Shown here piece after piece: positions 16,599 through 24,943 of a stretch of DNA of 40,892 nt. A program made the position numbers and the translations under genes. Source of the stretch: a virus; IMG/VR virus record IMGVR_UViG_3300036668_000311, positions 1 to 40,892 of that record; one strand, written 5' to 3'. The stretch's first letter is position 1. Each line of letters opens with the position of its first letter. Under the pieces are notes generated by a model, which was not told where the DNA came from, did no database searches, and saw nothing but the letters and a program-made list of their open reading frames with translations.

Positions 16599-18697
16599 AA
16601 AAAATACTCTTATTCTTCCTACTCTCTTTTGCCGCTCACGCTCAAATATTCAGGGCCGTAAATCCGGTTGACCCGCTAACGATTGCCGAAAATAGCGGAA
16701 AGTTCGGCACGTTGGTCACTAAAAAATACATAAACGGAACGCAAAAGTTCTATTATCTTACGTCGGACAACGAGGGAAACATAAACCCATTTGCATTCCG
16801 GCAGGGTAACATTTTCAACGACTTGGCAAGCGTTCAATTACCCGCTAATTTCAGCACTTATAACTTTTTTGATTGCGGACTTTTCGACGGATTAACCGTG
16901 GGAATCTGGACGGTTGCAAACAAGCCAACAAAAATAAGGCGGTTCAACGATGCGTGGTGGGTAGTACAAGAGGTTGACCCCGTTTCGTCACGCGATGTAT
17001 TCCAGCCGCGAGGTATTAACTTCTTGACAACAACGAATCAGAATATAAGCTACGAAAAAATACTAGACAGTCGGTGTTCTTCTCAGCTTTCAAATCAAGT
17101 TACTGGAACGGGCGGGTTAGAGCTTACGCCGAACTTCTCCGCTCCCGACGGTTACGAATTGGCGGGTGAAGCCTACCAGAAAATCAATCAGGTTGTAGTT
17201 ACGGATTGTGCTACGTGTACACCGTTCGATAACTCGTTACCAACTGCGGCAAGTACATTCAAAGGTCGCGTTCGATTCGTGAACGATTCCGAAAACCCTA
17301 ACATAATTTGTTGGGCGTACAATTCAGCCGCCCCAAATACGCCAGTTGATTTGGATTTGTACATTGGAAATTTCAAAGTCATGACCGTCAAAGCGGGTTA
17401 TATTGCCAACGATGTGGTTGAGGCATTCCCGAACGATAACCTAACAAATAATGGACTCTATAATTTTAGATTCGACCTAGAACACCTCTATTGGTGGCAG
17501 AACGGCAACGGGCAACCCGTCAAGGTAACTTTTGCGGGAACAAAAACAGAATTGGAGTTTGATAACAACAATCCAATCCCCGAAGATGGTAGTTCTCGAT
17601 TACCCCCAAAAACAAATATTACAAAAAACAGCGGTGGTACGGGTAACTGCTTCGCTTATCGGGATAATGTTATCCTACCAAGTTACGCAGCCAATTACAT
17701 CACGGGCGTAAATATCGCATCGCAAGGTCTGTCCGTAACGCCATATAACACATCCTACGACGTTATCGAAACAGCAACTTATAAGATTGCGTTGGCTAAC
17801 TTAATGGGTGCTACCCCTGACTGGATAGGCAAAAAAAGTGAAACAAGAAGCCGAAGTCTACAACGCGACTCAGGGATGCAATTTGGAATATATGACCCGT
17901 ATATCGGTGAACCGTCTGAAATTCAGACCATTTTTCGAGGCGTAGATGGTCAAAGTGGCAGAGGGTACACCACCACCGAACCTACGCGAGCGTGGAACGG
18001 ATTGCCACAAGGCGTATATGAATTTGAATTAAGCGGACGGCCTGGTGGTTTCAATTTCGGTGGCGTACCGTTTTTCAAGGAGTGGAATAATACAACAAAG
18101 CTACTTACAACTCAGGCAAATCTCTATCAATACGCGTTTGCATTGAATAATGACAAAGTTTTTGCCGACGCGACCAACGAACAAAAAATTAGAGCAGTTG
18201 CTGACAATGCGTTTGAAATTACCTACAAAATTAACCTTAATCTAACCTACTTGAATGGGTTACAATTTGCTCAAATAAATCCGTTTGGTTTCTTCAATAC
18301 TGAATACAGATATGCTAAGTATTATTCAGGCACTACGCCATTCAATAACGGCGATTTGACTACGATTGACATGGACGGATTACCTAACCAATCCGACCCA
18401 GTTTTGTCTGAAATCACAAGCGTAATTGCCACCGAAAAATGGGTTGCATTATTCAATGCGGCAGGTACGGAAGGTATTGGAATTGTATGGAATAGAGAGG
18501 ACTCCTATCGTGCTTCTGTGCAACAAGAAGACCAATTGGGTGCGGGTGGAAACGTGATATATTACTTTCCGAACCGTGACCGACCTACCGTCTACCCTAC
18601 TGAATCAATCGAAGACAAATATTATATCGTAATGGGGTCAATCTCCGAAATACGTGATTTTGCATACAAATTAAACGGTTTTCCGTGCTACAACTAA
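16595..18697 (+). CDS. Large secreted protein with signal peptide (700 aa), function unknown
   Basis: The first 16 residues (MKKILLFFLLSFAAHA) form a clear Sec signal peptide with a likely cut before Gln17, the usual Bacteroidota pattern. The mature part is strand-rich, aromatic and Asn/Gly-rich, with a CATC pair near residue 205 and many Tyr/Trp positions, which would suit a carbohydrate-binding or surface protein. No enzyme motif was recognised. It lies between tail and lysis genes in the late operon. Export is odd for a virion protein; ideas include a surface-exclusion or decoy protein. Role is unknown. Confidence 0.75.
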   Translation: MKKILLFFLLSFAAHAQIFRAVNPVDPLTIAENSGKFGTLVTKKYINGTQKFYYLTSDNEGNINPFAFRQGNIFNDLASVQLPANFSTYNFFDCGLFDGLTVGIWTVANKPTKIRRFNDAWWVVQEVDPVSSRDVFQPRGINFLTTTNQNISYEKILDSRCSSQLSNQVTGTGGLELTPNFSAPDGYELAGEAYQKINQVVVTDCATCTPFDNSLPTAASTFKGRVRFVNDSENPNIICWAYNSAAPNTPVDLDLYIGNFKVMTVKAGYIANDVVEAFPNDNLTNNGLYNFRFDLEHLYWWQNGNGQPVKVTFAGTKTELEFDNNNPIPEDGSSRLPPKTNITKNSGGTGNCFAYRDNVILPSYAANYITGVNIASQGLSVTPYNTSYDVIETATYKIALANLMGATPDWIGKKSETRSRSLQRDSGMQFGIYDPYIGEPSEIQTIFRGVDGQSGRGYTTTEPTRAWNGLPQGVYEFELSGRPGGFNFGGVPFFKEWNNTTKLLTTQANLYQYAFALNNDKVFADATNEQKIRAVADNAFEITYKINLNLTYLNGLQFAQINPFGFFNTEYRYAKYYSGTTPFNNGDLTTIDMDGLPNQSDPVLSEITSVIATEKWVALFNAAGTEGIGIVWNREDSYRASVQQEDQLGAGGNVIYYFPNRDRPTVYPTESIEDKYYIVMGSISEIRDFAYKLNGFPCYN

Positions 18698-18709
18698 AAT
18701 AAAAACAAC

Positions 18710-19138
18710 ATGATAACATTCTTAGCTATATCAAATATAATTCTATTCAGCGGCATAGTTTACTTTGCCGTAAAACTAAGCAAAATACGGGTCAGCGGTT
18801 CGGACGTTTCACCCCCGCTTGACGATTATTTGTCGGCGGTGAAAATGAACGTAGTGAACGTAAACGCCCTATTTGAAGCACTCAAAACTGAGCAAGACAA
18901 ACGGTACGTGATTCTTTTGTCAAAATTGGAAGAGTTCAATAATCTTTTAGGTGCGATGGACGAAATTTTGCAGGGGCAGGAAATAACACACACAAAAATA
19001 AACGCACTAAGTAAGGGTTTGACTCCCGCCGATATTACTGCCGCAGTAAACCAAGCATTTGATAAGCAAATTAACGGGTTGATTTTGTCAGATACAAAGG
19101 GTAATGAATTAGCCATAGAATTACTTGACACAAAATGA
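18710..19138 (+). CDS. Membrane-anchored coiled-coil protein (142 aa)
   Basis: 142 residues. One N-terminal transmembrane helix (about residues 2-24), then a soluble helical region with VNALFEALKTEQDK and LLSKLEEFNNLLGAMDEIL, which looks like a coiled coil. It overlaps the endolysin gene by four bases and is therefore in the lysis cluster. It could be a spanin-like or holin-regulating protein, but no family is recognised. Confidence 0.6.
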   Translation: MITFLAISNIILFSGIVYFAVKLSKIRVSGSDVSPPLDDYLSAVKMNVVNVNALFEALKTEQDKRYVILLSKLEEFNNLLGAMDEILQGQEITHTKINALSKGLTPADITAAVNQAFDKQINGLILSDTKGNELAIELLDTK

Positions 19139-19581
19139 AACTATCCCAGAATTTTAGCCTTCTCGAAATGATTGAATCACCTACCGCAAGGCGATTAAAT
19201 TACACCGAACAATTCGAGCCACCATTACACGTAATAACAAATCTTACGTGCCTAATCGAAAGCGTTTTGCAGCCAATGAGAACGGCACTAAGCAAGCCTA
19301 TAACGGTTACTTCGGGGTATCGTTGTGAAAGATTAAACAAGCGTGTCAGGGGGGCTAAAAACAGCCAACACGTAGGAGGCGAAGCGGCAGATATTAGGAT
19401 ACATGGACTAACGACAGACGAAATAGTTGACTTCGCCATTCGCTTCAATATCCCCTTTGACCAAATTATTGAAGAGTTTGGGTCATGGGTTCATATCAGT
19501 TTTAGTCAGGTGAGTAATCGAAGAGAAGCGTTACGAGCAACAAAGAACAGTTCAGGTCGAACAGTTTACACAAAATATTGA
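19135..19581 (+). CDS. Endolysin: peptidase M15-type D,D-/L,D-carboxypeptidase
   Basis: 148 residues spanning one M15_3 domain. It has VTSGYRCERLNKRV (58-71), then NSQHVGGEAADI with zinc ligands His79 and Asp86, and SWVHIS with His120. This family cleaves peptide cross-links or stems in peptidoglycan. There is no signal peptide, so it would reach the wall through the holin encoded downstream. Confidence 0.93.
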   Translation: MKLSQNFSLLEMIESPTARRLNYTEQFEPPLHVITNLTCLIESVLQPMRTALSKPITVTSGYRCERLNKRVRGAKNSQHVGGEAADIRIHGLTTDEIVDFAIRFNIPFDQIIEEFGSWVHISFSQVSNRREALRATKNSSGRTVYTKY

Positions 19582-19605
19582 AATACATAAACCAAAGAAA
19601 ACACA

Positions 19606-20115
19606 ATGTTAATATTCGTCAGCACAGCGTTTAACTCGCTACAAACGCACCTCAAAACGGTCAGAATTGAAGAATTTGGATTTGCAATGTTGATTGCAAC
19701 ACTAATCAAATTCCTGACCCAAAGTTGGCAAGTAAACGCCTTACTGTTCATCGTTTTAATCTTGATTATTGCGGTCAATACGTGGAGCGGTGTACGGTTG
19801 TCGAAAAAGAAAGGACAGTACAGCTTGAGAGTTTTGAAAGAAAAACTGATAGCAAAATGTATAGGTTATTTCATTTTAATTATCACCATCAGTCTGATGG
19901 TGATAATGTTGTTTTTGGCATCCCTGCGTGACGGAACGATGATATTTCCAGAATATTATTTGAATTTACTGGTTATTCTAACCTTCGTTATGCTCGGTAT
20001 TTTTGAAATCAAAAGCGTCCTCGAAAACTTGAAGGAAAGTAACACGCACGTACCCGAATTTTTGGCCAAGGTGATTGGCAAGGTTGAAGAGAAAGTAAAC
20101 GATATTATCAAGTGA
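19606..20115 (+). CDS. Holin, phage_holin_4-like (169 aa)
   Basis: Four hydrophobic segments at about residues 24-40, 43-62, 88-110 and 121-138, with a basic loop (RLSKKKGQYSLRVLKEKL) between two and three, match the holin_4 (toxin secretion/lysis holin) family. A charged helical C-terminal tail follows. It forms the lysis lesion for the M15 enzyme encoded 24 bp upstream. Its stop overlaps a GTG-started small gene. Confidence 0.85.
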   Translation: MLIFVSTAFNSLQTHLKTVRIEEFGFAMLIATLIKFLTQSWQVNALLFIVLILIIAVNTWSGVRLSKKKGQYSLRVLKEKLIAKCIGYFILIITISLMVIMLFLASLRDGTMIFPEYYLNLLVILTFVMLGIFEIKSVLENLKESNTHVPEFLAKVIGKVEEKVNDIIK

Positions 20116-20261
20116 CCTACCCCATTATCCGAGTACTTCGATACAAATACGGGGTGAGCAAAGCTGTCGCCCTAGCAACGGTTAAGGCAATCCGCAGACG
20201 ATTGAATATGAAAGCGAACGAAGAGGTTACTGAATTGATGTACCTAAACCACAAAAAATGA
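20112..20261 (+). CDS. Small basic protein (49 aa), GTG start
   Basis: GTG at 20112 overlaps the holin stop and its TGA at 20259 overlaps the ATG of the next gene (ATGA), leaving no untranslated gap. The protein is basic, with YPIIRVLRYKYGVSKAVAL and KAIRRRLN. Perfect stop-start coupling on both sides supports it as a real gene despite its size. Function unknown. Confidence 0.62.
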   Translation: MTYPIIRVLRYKYGVSKAVALATVKAIRRRLNMKANEEVTELMYLNHKK

Positions 20262-21484
20262 CAAGACGCAAGCAGGTTTTTCAAGAGTTCGACAGCATGA
20301 CAAGCGAAGAAATTAATGAGCGGGGTTTTGCTCAGACTCTTGCTGAGAAATACGGTTACACAAATAGTTCGGCAATCCTAAAGGCGAAGGCCGAATATTT
20401 TGCAAGTAAGTCGGATGAAACGGGTAACGCAGGAATCTTAGAGGCGTTTGCAAAAATCGGACTAAAAAAAGAAACCGCCGACCACGGATGGATAAAACAT
20501 AAAGAGATTTCTGCCCACTTCAAAAACCCTTATTACTCTGCCGATAATATTCAAGATGTAACTGAATCATTCGAAAAAATCTTAAAGAAATATCAGACTA
20601 AGATTTTCAAGAAAGCCCCAATAATCAAAGATTCGTTTGAAAAAATGTTAATCGTCACGACTACCGACGATCATGTAGGGATGAACCCAAACCCACACGG
20701 ATTGGGTCTATTCGAGTACGAATACACGCCGCAGGTGTACAGAGATAAGTACGAAGAGGTTTGGGCAACTATCTGCAAAAAGTACGATGATAACCGAGGG
20801 GCGTTTGACGTTCTTTGCTTAGATAACTTAGGAGATGAACAAGACGGGTGGCATGGTTATACGACCCGTGGGGGGCATAAGTTGCCGCAGAACGCCACAA
20901 ACTTTGAAGTTGCCGAGGTCGTCATGGATACGAAAATTGAACTATTACACAAGTGCATTGACAATGGCATTGCAAAGAAGGTAATACTTCGCAAAGTGGG
21001 TAACGATAATCATTCAGGCGATTTTGGTAAGATTGTCAATCTTGGCGTTAAAAAAGCTATTGAAGCAACTTATCAAAAAGAATTAGTTGAAGTGGACATT
21101 TTGCACAAGTTCATCGAGCAACGATTTTGGGGCAAGCACGCGTTTCTGTTAACGCATGGTAAGGATGAAAGCGATAGAAAGTTTGGATTGCCGTTCTATT
21201 TGAACGACAAATCTATTAACTATTTGAAATCTTACATTGACCACTACGGACTGAATCAAAAGTATGATAGAATCCACCTAGATAAAGGCGATTTGCATCA
21301 ACTTGGGAGCGAAACGATTAAGTCACTTACGTACAACAACTTCATGAGTTTCGCCCCCGCTTCGAGTTACTGCCAACATAATTATGCAAATAATGCTCCC
21401 GCTGGTTTTACGTGGCGAATAGTTCACAAGCAAGACACACAAGAAGAAAGAGGTAACATTTATTTTGACTATAAGAAAATATGA
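20258..21484 (+). CDS. Calcineurin-like metallophosphoesterase (408 aa)
   Basis: After a 120-residue helical N-terminal region, the five metal motifs of the family appear in order: TTDDHVG (Asp137/138, His139), LGDEQDG (Asp193), GNDNHSGD (Asn249-His252), THGKD (His300) and GDLHQLG (Asp345, His347). This places it in the metallophosphoesterase superfamily, acting on phosphodiesters or phosphomonoesters. Phage members near the end of the late operon are common in Bacteroidota viruses; the substrate is unknown. It could act on nucleotides, cyclic signals or DNA. Confidence 0.82.
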   Translation: MTRRKQVFQEFDSMTSEEINERGFAQTLAEKYGYTNSSAILKAKAEYFASKSDETGNAGILEAFAKIGLKKETADHGWIKHKEISAHFKNPYYSADNIQDVTESFEKILKKYQTKIFKKAPIIKDSFEKMLIVTTTDDHVGMNPNPHGLGLFEYEYTPQVYRDKYEEVWATICKKYDDNRGAFDVLCLDNLGDEQDGWHGYTTRGGHKLPQNATNFEVAEVVMDTKIELLHKCIDNGIAKKVILRKVGNDNHSGDFGKIVNLGVKKAIEATYQKELVEVDILHKFIEQRFWGKHAFLLTHGKDESDRKFGLPFYLNDKSINYLKSYIDHYGLNQKYDRIHLDKGDLHQLGSETIKSLTYNNFMSFAPASSYCQHNYANNAPAGFTWRIVHKQDTQEERGNIYFDYKKI

Positions 21485-21789
21485 AACTACAAGAACAGAT
21501 TCAAGAGTTCAACGAATTTGCCGAAAAGCAAGCAGATATAATGTTGAAAAAGGGCAATGACTACGCCAACGAAGACCGACTAAGTAACTTCAAGTTAGTT
21601 GCTCAGATTACGGGATTAACGCCCGAACAAGTGATAATGGTTTTCATCGCAACAAAAACGGTGCGGTTGGGCAACCTAATTGCAAGCGGGAAGGCTCCAA
21701 ATAATGAGTCAATCGAGGATAATTTACTCGATTCGTCAAATTACAATCAACTACTTAACATGATTCGCAATGATAAAACTACTAAGTAA
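21481..21789 (+). CDS. DUF1599 / nucleotide-modification-associated domain 1-like protein
   Basis: 102 residues. The pattern KGNDYANEDRLSNFK (24-38) followed by ATKTVRLGNLI and ESIEDNLLDSSNYNQLL matches DUF1599 (Nmad1) proteins, which are found in phages near nucleotide hypermodification or metabolism genes. Most of the domain is present. No other modification gene is seen here, so a role in base modification is only a family-level guess. It overlaps both neighbours. Confidence 0.78.
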   Translation: MKLQEQIQEFNEFAEKQADIMLKKGNDYANEDRLSNFKLVAQITGLTPEQVIMVFIATKTVRLGNLIASGKAPNNESIEDNLLDSSNYNQLLNMIRNDKTTK

Positions 21790-22201
21790 TCTCTCTCGAA
21801 TAACAAGTTTTGGTCGAACCTTAATCGGGTTGGCTGTGGCTGTTGCTGTGTTCTTCTTCCTACGTAGCGTATTGATAGATTGGCACTATAATAAGTACGT
21901 GAATCCCGTTGTTGTTGTGAAGGTGGAACAAGCCACTAAGCCGCTGATTATTTCGATTGATAGTCTTACAACCGCCGCAATCGAGTCGGGCCAAAACTTG
22001 ACAATTGCAACGGGTCAGATAAGCGAATTGCAATTGATTATTCAGACCATCAACGGGCAAAAAAAAACCACCGAAAGCAAGTTGCAATCGGCGGTCCAAC
22101 AGAACAAAAGATTAGTAGATATGGATAAGGTTGATTTGTTGATAATCAGAAAAAAAATATTCAAAGACGATTCAACTTTTGTGAATTGGTGGGAGCGGTG
22201 A
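21770..22201 (+). CDS. Single-pass membrane protein (143 aa), possible i-spanin
   Basis: 143 residues. It starts with a basic cytoplasmic end, a hydrophobic helix (about 17-33), then a long periplasmic-type helical region with glutamine-rich coiled coil (IATGQISELQLIIQTINGQKK). This topology fits an inner-membrane spanin, but no lipoprotein partner was found. It is the last gene of the plus-strand late operon and overlaps the previous gene by 20 bases. Confidence 0.6.
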   Translation: MIKLLSNLSRITSFGRTLIGLAVAVAVFFFLRSVLIDWHYNKYVNPVVVVKVEQATKPLIISIDSLTTAAIESGQNLTIATGQISELQLIIQTINGQKKTTESKLQSAVQQNKRLVDMDKVDLLIIRKKIFKDDSTFVNWWER

Positions 22202-22286
22202 GGCCATTCGTGCCTCACGACGCATAGCCTGCCGCATTCCAAAGTATTTTGATTCTTATGTTACTTTAAACGTTTAAGGTAACATA
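22197..22286. terminator. Convergent terminator region
   Basis: Two dyads lie between the converging late and early operons. GTGAGGC (22197-22203) pairs with GCCTCAC (22211-22217). A 30-bp near-perfect palindrome at 22257-22286, with arms TATGTTACTTTAAACG and its complement and one mismatch, follows. TTATGTTACTTT recurs at 22296. The larger palindrome can end transcription from both sides. Confidence 0.6.
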
Positions 22287-22325
22287 TAATCTTTCTTATG
22301 TTACTTTCATTACTTCTGTAAGGTG

Positions 22326-22403
22326 CTAATTTGTTTTACGTTTATTTAATTCGTTTCGTAATTCAGTTAGCTTCTTTTTTTCAGCGTAGTACCATACCAT
22401 CAT
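22326..22403 (-). CDS. Possible micro-protein (25 aa)
   Basis: A 25-codon frame with MMVWYYAEKK and a charged helical end. Its ATG overlaps the TGA of another short open frame (about 22402-22470) in ATGA fashion, and it follows the 61-aa gene. Size makes it doubtful; it is listed because coupled micro-proteins are frequent in this early operon. Confidence 0.3.
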   Translation of the reverse strand: MMVWYYAEKKKLTELRNELNKRKTN

Positions 22404-22449
22404 TTTGCCCTTTTTTCAACTAACCATACCCGAAGCGTTATGGGTAATG

Positions 22450-22635
22450 CTAAACCAATAGCTTTTTTAGAGACTGAGAAATCATTCTTAACTGTCTCCA
22501 TTTTATATCGCTTTTTATAGCTTCTTCTAATTGGTTTTCTTCTTTATATTCTCTAAAGTGTTTTAGTAATTGTTCACATCTTGCATCAATTTTACCTATT
22601 TCACTTTCTAATCTTTCTCTTAATGTTTGTTTCAT
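22450..22635 (-). CDS. Small coiled-coil protein (61 aa)
   Basis: 61 residues with high Glu, Lys and Arg content, forming one continuous predicted helix pair (LRERLESEIGKIDARCEQL, then EAIKSDIKWRQLRMISQSL). It is downstream of the exonuclease gene in the early operon. No family recognised. Confidence 0.6.
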   Translation of the reverse strand: MKQTLRERLESEIGKIDARCEQLLKHFREYKEENQLEEAIKSDIKWRQLRMISQSLKKLLV

Positions 22636-22818
22636 TTTGTATTTGATTTAATCCGTTTCGTACCTCAAACGGCACATATTCATATTCGTTAGAACGCATC
22701 TAGCCAGTCAAAAAACCCCGCCACTTGCAGAACTACGCCTCCAATCAGGAGGAGCATAAACACCAGAAATGACAAAAATGCCAAGTGTTGTAGAACTCTT
22801 CTTCTCCGTTTTCGTTTT
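22636..22818 (-). other. Gap after the exonuclease gene with overlapping micro-frames
   Basis: On the minus strand an ATG overlaps the exonuclease stop (ATGA) and opens a 25-codon acidic frame starting MKNENGEEE. A second, longer frame ending at 22689 encodes a basic stretch and a hydrophobic helix (AFLSFLVFMLLLIGGVV) but has no usual start codon. A small membrane protein reached by a frameshift or rare start is possible. Nothing else is seen here. Confidence 0.35.
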
Positions 22819-23433
22819 TCATGATTGTATTTGTTTACTGTACTTGTCTAATTCATTTTGAAGTGAATCGCCGAACTTTTCGACGGATGCAATAGTAGCA
22901 TCATAGTTTTTTAATTCTTTCCGCTCAATTCGCTTAACCCACATTGGAAGCGGCTTGAAACGATCATCGAAACTGATGAAATCCATCCATTCTAAATCTT
23001 CGTTAACCACAAATGCTGTGGTGATTTGTGGCAAATATTCGGACGGTATTTTGTCGTGTCGAATATATTGAACATGGTTAGAAGTATTCGGGCATTTAAT
23101 TTCGATTCCACCGTCAAAACCAACAAAACCGTCAGGTGAGTATCCTAGAAATTTGTAAATATCTGAAACACAAAAACCCGCTTGGTGTACTTCTCGAAAG
23201 TTTAACCTTTCGTACAATTCAACTACGTGCTGTTCGTAATCTATCCCTCGTTGCATTGCATCGTTGGAGAACCCTTCGGGAAGCGTAAAACTACTAAACC
23301 TTTCCGCGACTATTTGGTCTTGGAGCGAGAGCCAAGCGGATGATATTAACCGCTTGAAACTCGTTCCTGATACCATTCCGTGTTTTAGTTTATGCCATTC
23401 CTCGCTACGCTGGGGCATATTAAATACTTGCAT
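22819..23433 (-). CDS. YqaJ-like / lambda Exo-family recombination exonuclease
   Basis: 204 residues with the fold landmarks of viral YqaJ nucleases: RSEEWHKLKHGMVSGTSF (9-26), RGIDYEQHVVELYE (62-75), then the active site SPDG (Asp101) and GIEIKCP with Glu111 and Lys113, followed by YLPQI. It would resect double-stranded ends to give 3' tails for the annealing protein encoded just upstream (overlap 14 bases). Together with the DUF3127 protein they form a recombination module. Confidence 0.9.
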   Translation of the reverse strand: MQVFNMPQRSEEWHKLKHGMVSGTSFKRLISSAWLSLQDQIVAERFSSFTLPEGFSNDAMQRGIDYEQHVVELYERLNFREVHQAGFCVSDIYKFLGYSPDGFVGFDGGIEIKCPNTSNHVQYIRHDKIPSEYLPQITTAFVVNEDLEWMDFISFDDRFKPLPMWVKRIERKELKNYDATIASVEKFGDSLQNELDKYSKQIQS

Positions 23434-24028
23434 CCTGTAACTCTTTAAGGTGTTGGACAGTTACTTTGTACTTGTCTGAAATAAAGCCTGTGGTTACTGC
23501 TCCGGTACTCAATGCTTCAATAGCTTTAGCCCATCTTTCTGGCTCATCAGGGGACAATACTGGCTTAGATTGTGGCTCCGCAGGTGGAGATTGCGGCAAA
23601 TCTTCTCCCGCATAAATGTAGTGACCTAAACCAAAGAGTGCTAAATTTTTGGTTAAGCAACGCATTATTGCTGTGTTTATGTCAAACATAGAAGCCGCTT
23701 CGCACTCCTTTGCCCCAAACCTTGTCTCGTAAGTGTACGTAACATTTTTTTGAGACTTATTAGCTCCATCGGTAACGGGCAAGTGCATAGGCAGCGTTTC
23801 TCCGTTTATGGTAACTTCGGTTGAAACTAAGTAGCCTAAGTCTTTATCGTATAAGTACGGCTTCTCTCCGAAATAAATGGTCTTATAAGACGCTTCTGGA
23901 AACTTTTCTTTAACAATTCCCCAGGCCCAAATCCATGAGAGATAATTGAGGTTGCCTTTTTGTTTTACTTTGTGATTGCAGTTTATTATTGACAAAATGC
24001 TCCACGTCTCGTTCTTTTTTTCGGTCAT
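23420..24028 (-). CDS. Single-strand annealing protein, DUF1071 (Sak3-like)
   Basis: 202 residues. Residues 20-150 hold the DUF1071 signature: NLNYLSWIWAWGIVKEKFP, PYLYDKDLGYLVSTEVTI, MHLPVTDGANKSQKN, FDINTAIMRCLTKNLALFGLG and YIYAGEDLP. These proteins anneal complementary single strands during phage recombination. The C-terminal 50 residues are less conserved. It overlaps the exonuclease gene that supplies the 3' tails. Confidence 0.9.
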   Translation of the reverse strand: MTEKKNETWSILSIINCNHKVKQKGNLNYLSWIWAWGIVKEKFPEASYKTIYFGEKPYLYDKDLGYLVSTEVTINGETLPMHLPVTDGANKSQKNVTYTYETRFGAKECEAASMFDINTAIMRCLTKNLALFGLGHYIYAGEDLPQSPPAEPQSKPVLSPDEPERWAKAIEALSTGAVTTGFISDKYKVTVQHLKELQDASI

Positions 24029-24045
24029 TTGTTCTGGTTGGTTAA

Positions 24046-24059
24046 GCCCCTTTCGGGGC
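24046..24059. repeat. Short GCCCC/GGGGC hairpin before the annealing-protein gene
   Basis: GCCCC-TTTC-GGGGC lies in the spacer between the SSB-like and annealing genes, within a context (TTAAGCCCC ... GGGGCGTTTGTTA) very similar to the hairpin at 24906-24935. Both lie just upstream of or around a start codon in the early operon, so they may be RNA processing or attenuation hairpins. Confidence 0.5.
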
Positions 24060-24064
24060 GTTTG

Positions 24065-24439
24065 TTAAAATGGTAAATCTTCTTTGTTGTCTTCCATCGA
24101 ATCAGCCATGGTACGTTTCTGCGATGGTGCTTGTGTTACTCCCTCCGACTCAGCTTTTAATACCTTCCAAGCGGCAAGGGTAATGTAGAATTTGCCGTTG
24201 TATTCGTTCATCGAAATATTGAAGTCTACTTTAACTTCGCCGCCTACTTTGTTGTACTTTTTGAAGGCTTCTACCTTCTCTGCTCCGAAGATTTCAAAAG
24301 CATATTTATTGGTGTACGCTTCCGTCGTTTCGAGGGTAAAGATGATTTTTTGCCATTCACCAGAGCCATCTTTTTTTTGTCCACTTTCGACGGGCATGAT
24401 AGCCTTGATTGTGCCGGTTCTGTTTAATCCTTCGTTCAT
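24065..24439 (-). CDS. DUF3127 single-stranded-DNA-binding-like protein
   Basis: 124 residues. An OB-fold-like strand pattern matches DUF3127 of Bacteroidota phages: GTIKAIMPVESGQ, GEWQKIIFTLET, KYAFEIFGAEKVE and VKVDFNISMNEYNGKFY. The end is acidic and finishes DLPF, like the SSB tail that recruits partners. It would coat single-stranded DNA for the annealing protein and replication helicases. Confidence 0.88.
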   Translation of the reverse strand: MNEGLNRTGTIKAIMPVESGQKKDGSGEWQKIIFTLETTEAYTNKYAFEIFGAEKVEAFKKYNKVGGEVKVDFNISMNEYNGKFYITLAAWKVLKAESEGVTQAPSQKRTMADSMEDNKEDLPF

Positions 24440-24472
24440 TGTGTTATTGATTATTAATTGAAAATTATTTGA

Positions 24473-24547
24473 TTAACAAAAGCACCAGAACGCGATTAAC
24501 GCGAAGCCGTAGCACATTGCTATTATGTATGTTTTTAGGTTTTTCAT
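24473..24547 (-). CDS. Tiny single-pass membrane peptide (24 aa)
   Basis: A 24-codon frame (MKNLKTYIIAMCYGFALIAF and a Cys-ending tail) whose ATG overlaps the stop of the 114-aa gene as ATGA. One hydrophobic helix with a positive N-terminus. It resembles the 25-aa peptide at 2837-2914. Translational coupling and the repeat of the theme favour a real gene; function unknown. Confidence 0.5.
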   Translation of the reverse strand: MKNLKTYIIAMCYGFALIAFWCFC

Positions 24548-24888
24548 GAGTAGTCTTGAATTTTGATGAATACAGATTCATTCAATTCCAAAGTATCCCA
24601 GTCGCTTTTTGTGATAATTTCTTCGCTCTCGATTGTTTCGAGGAACGCTCGGAGCGTGTAGCACCTCGATATGTCGAGTTTCTTGAAATAGCGATGAACG
24701 ACATCTACTGAAAGAAAAACTTTGCGTTCAGGAGGCAACCCCAAACCCGCTCTAATTCTTTGGCGTGTAGCGGTTGCAAGCATTGCCGCCCGAACTAAGA
24801 GTAATTCAACCCCTGAGTATGCTTTCTCAGCATCCTCGTAATAATTTGGTTCTACTGTAATGCCAATTAATTCTTGTATCTTTGTCAT
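24544..24888 (-). CDS. Protein of unknown function (114 aa)
   Basis: The frame opens at 24918, but the first ten codons lie inside a GC-rich hairpin, so Met at 24888 (MTKIQELIG) is preferred; a GAACAATG-type leader precedes it. The protein is helical with VELLLVRAAMLATATRQRIRAGLG in the middle. No domain recognised. It sits between the SSB-like gene and a small unknown gene in the early operon. Confidence 0.58.
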   Translation of the reverse strand: MTKIQELIGITVEPNYYEDAEKAYSGVELLLVRAAMLATATRQRIRAGLGLPPERKVFLSVDVVHRYFKKLDISRCYTLRAFLETIESEEIITKSDWDTLELNESVFIKIQDYS

Positions 24889-24905
24889 TGTTCTATTTTG
24901 GTTAA

Positions 24906-24935
24906 GCCCCGCTTGCATTGTTCTGCTCGCGGGGC
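24906..24935. repeat. GCCCCGC/GCGGGGC hairpin
   Basis: GCCCCGC (24906-24912) and GCGGGGC (24929-24935) pair around a 16-base loop. On the plus strand a run of T follows, so it can act as a terminator for plus-strand transcripts. In the minus-strand operon it lies immediately upstream of the 114-aa gene start. Confidence 0.55.
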
Positions 24936-24943
24936 GTTTTTTG

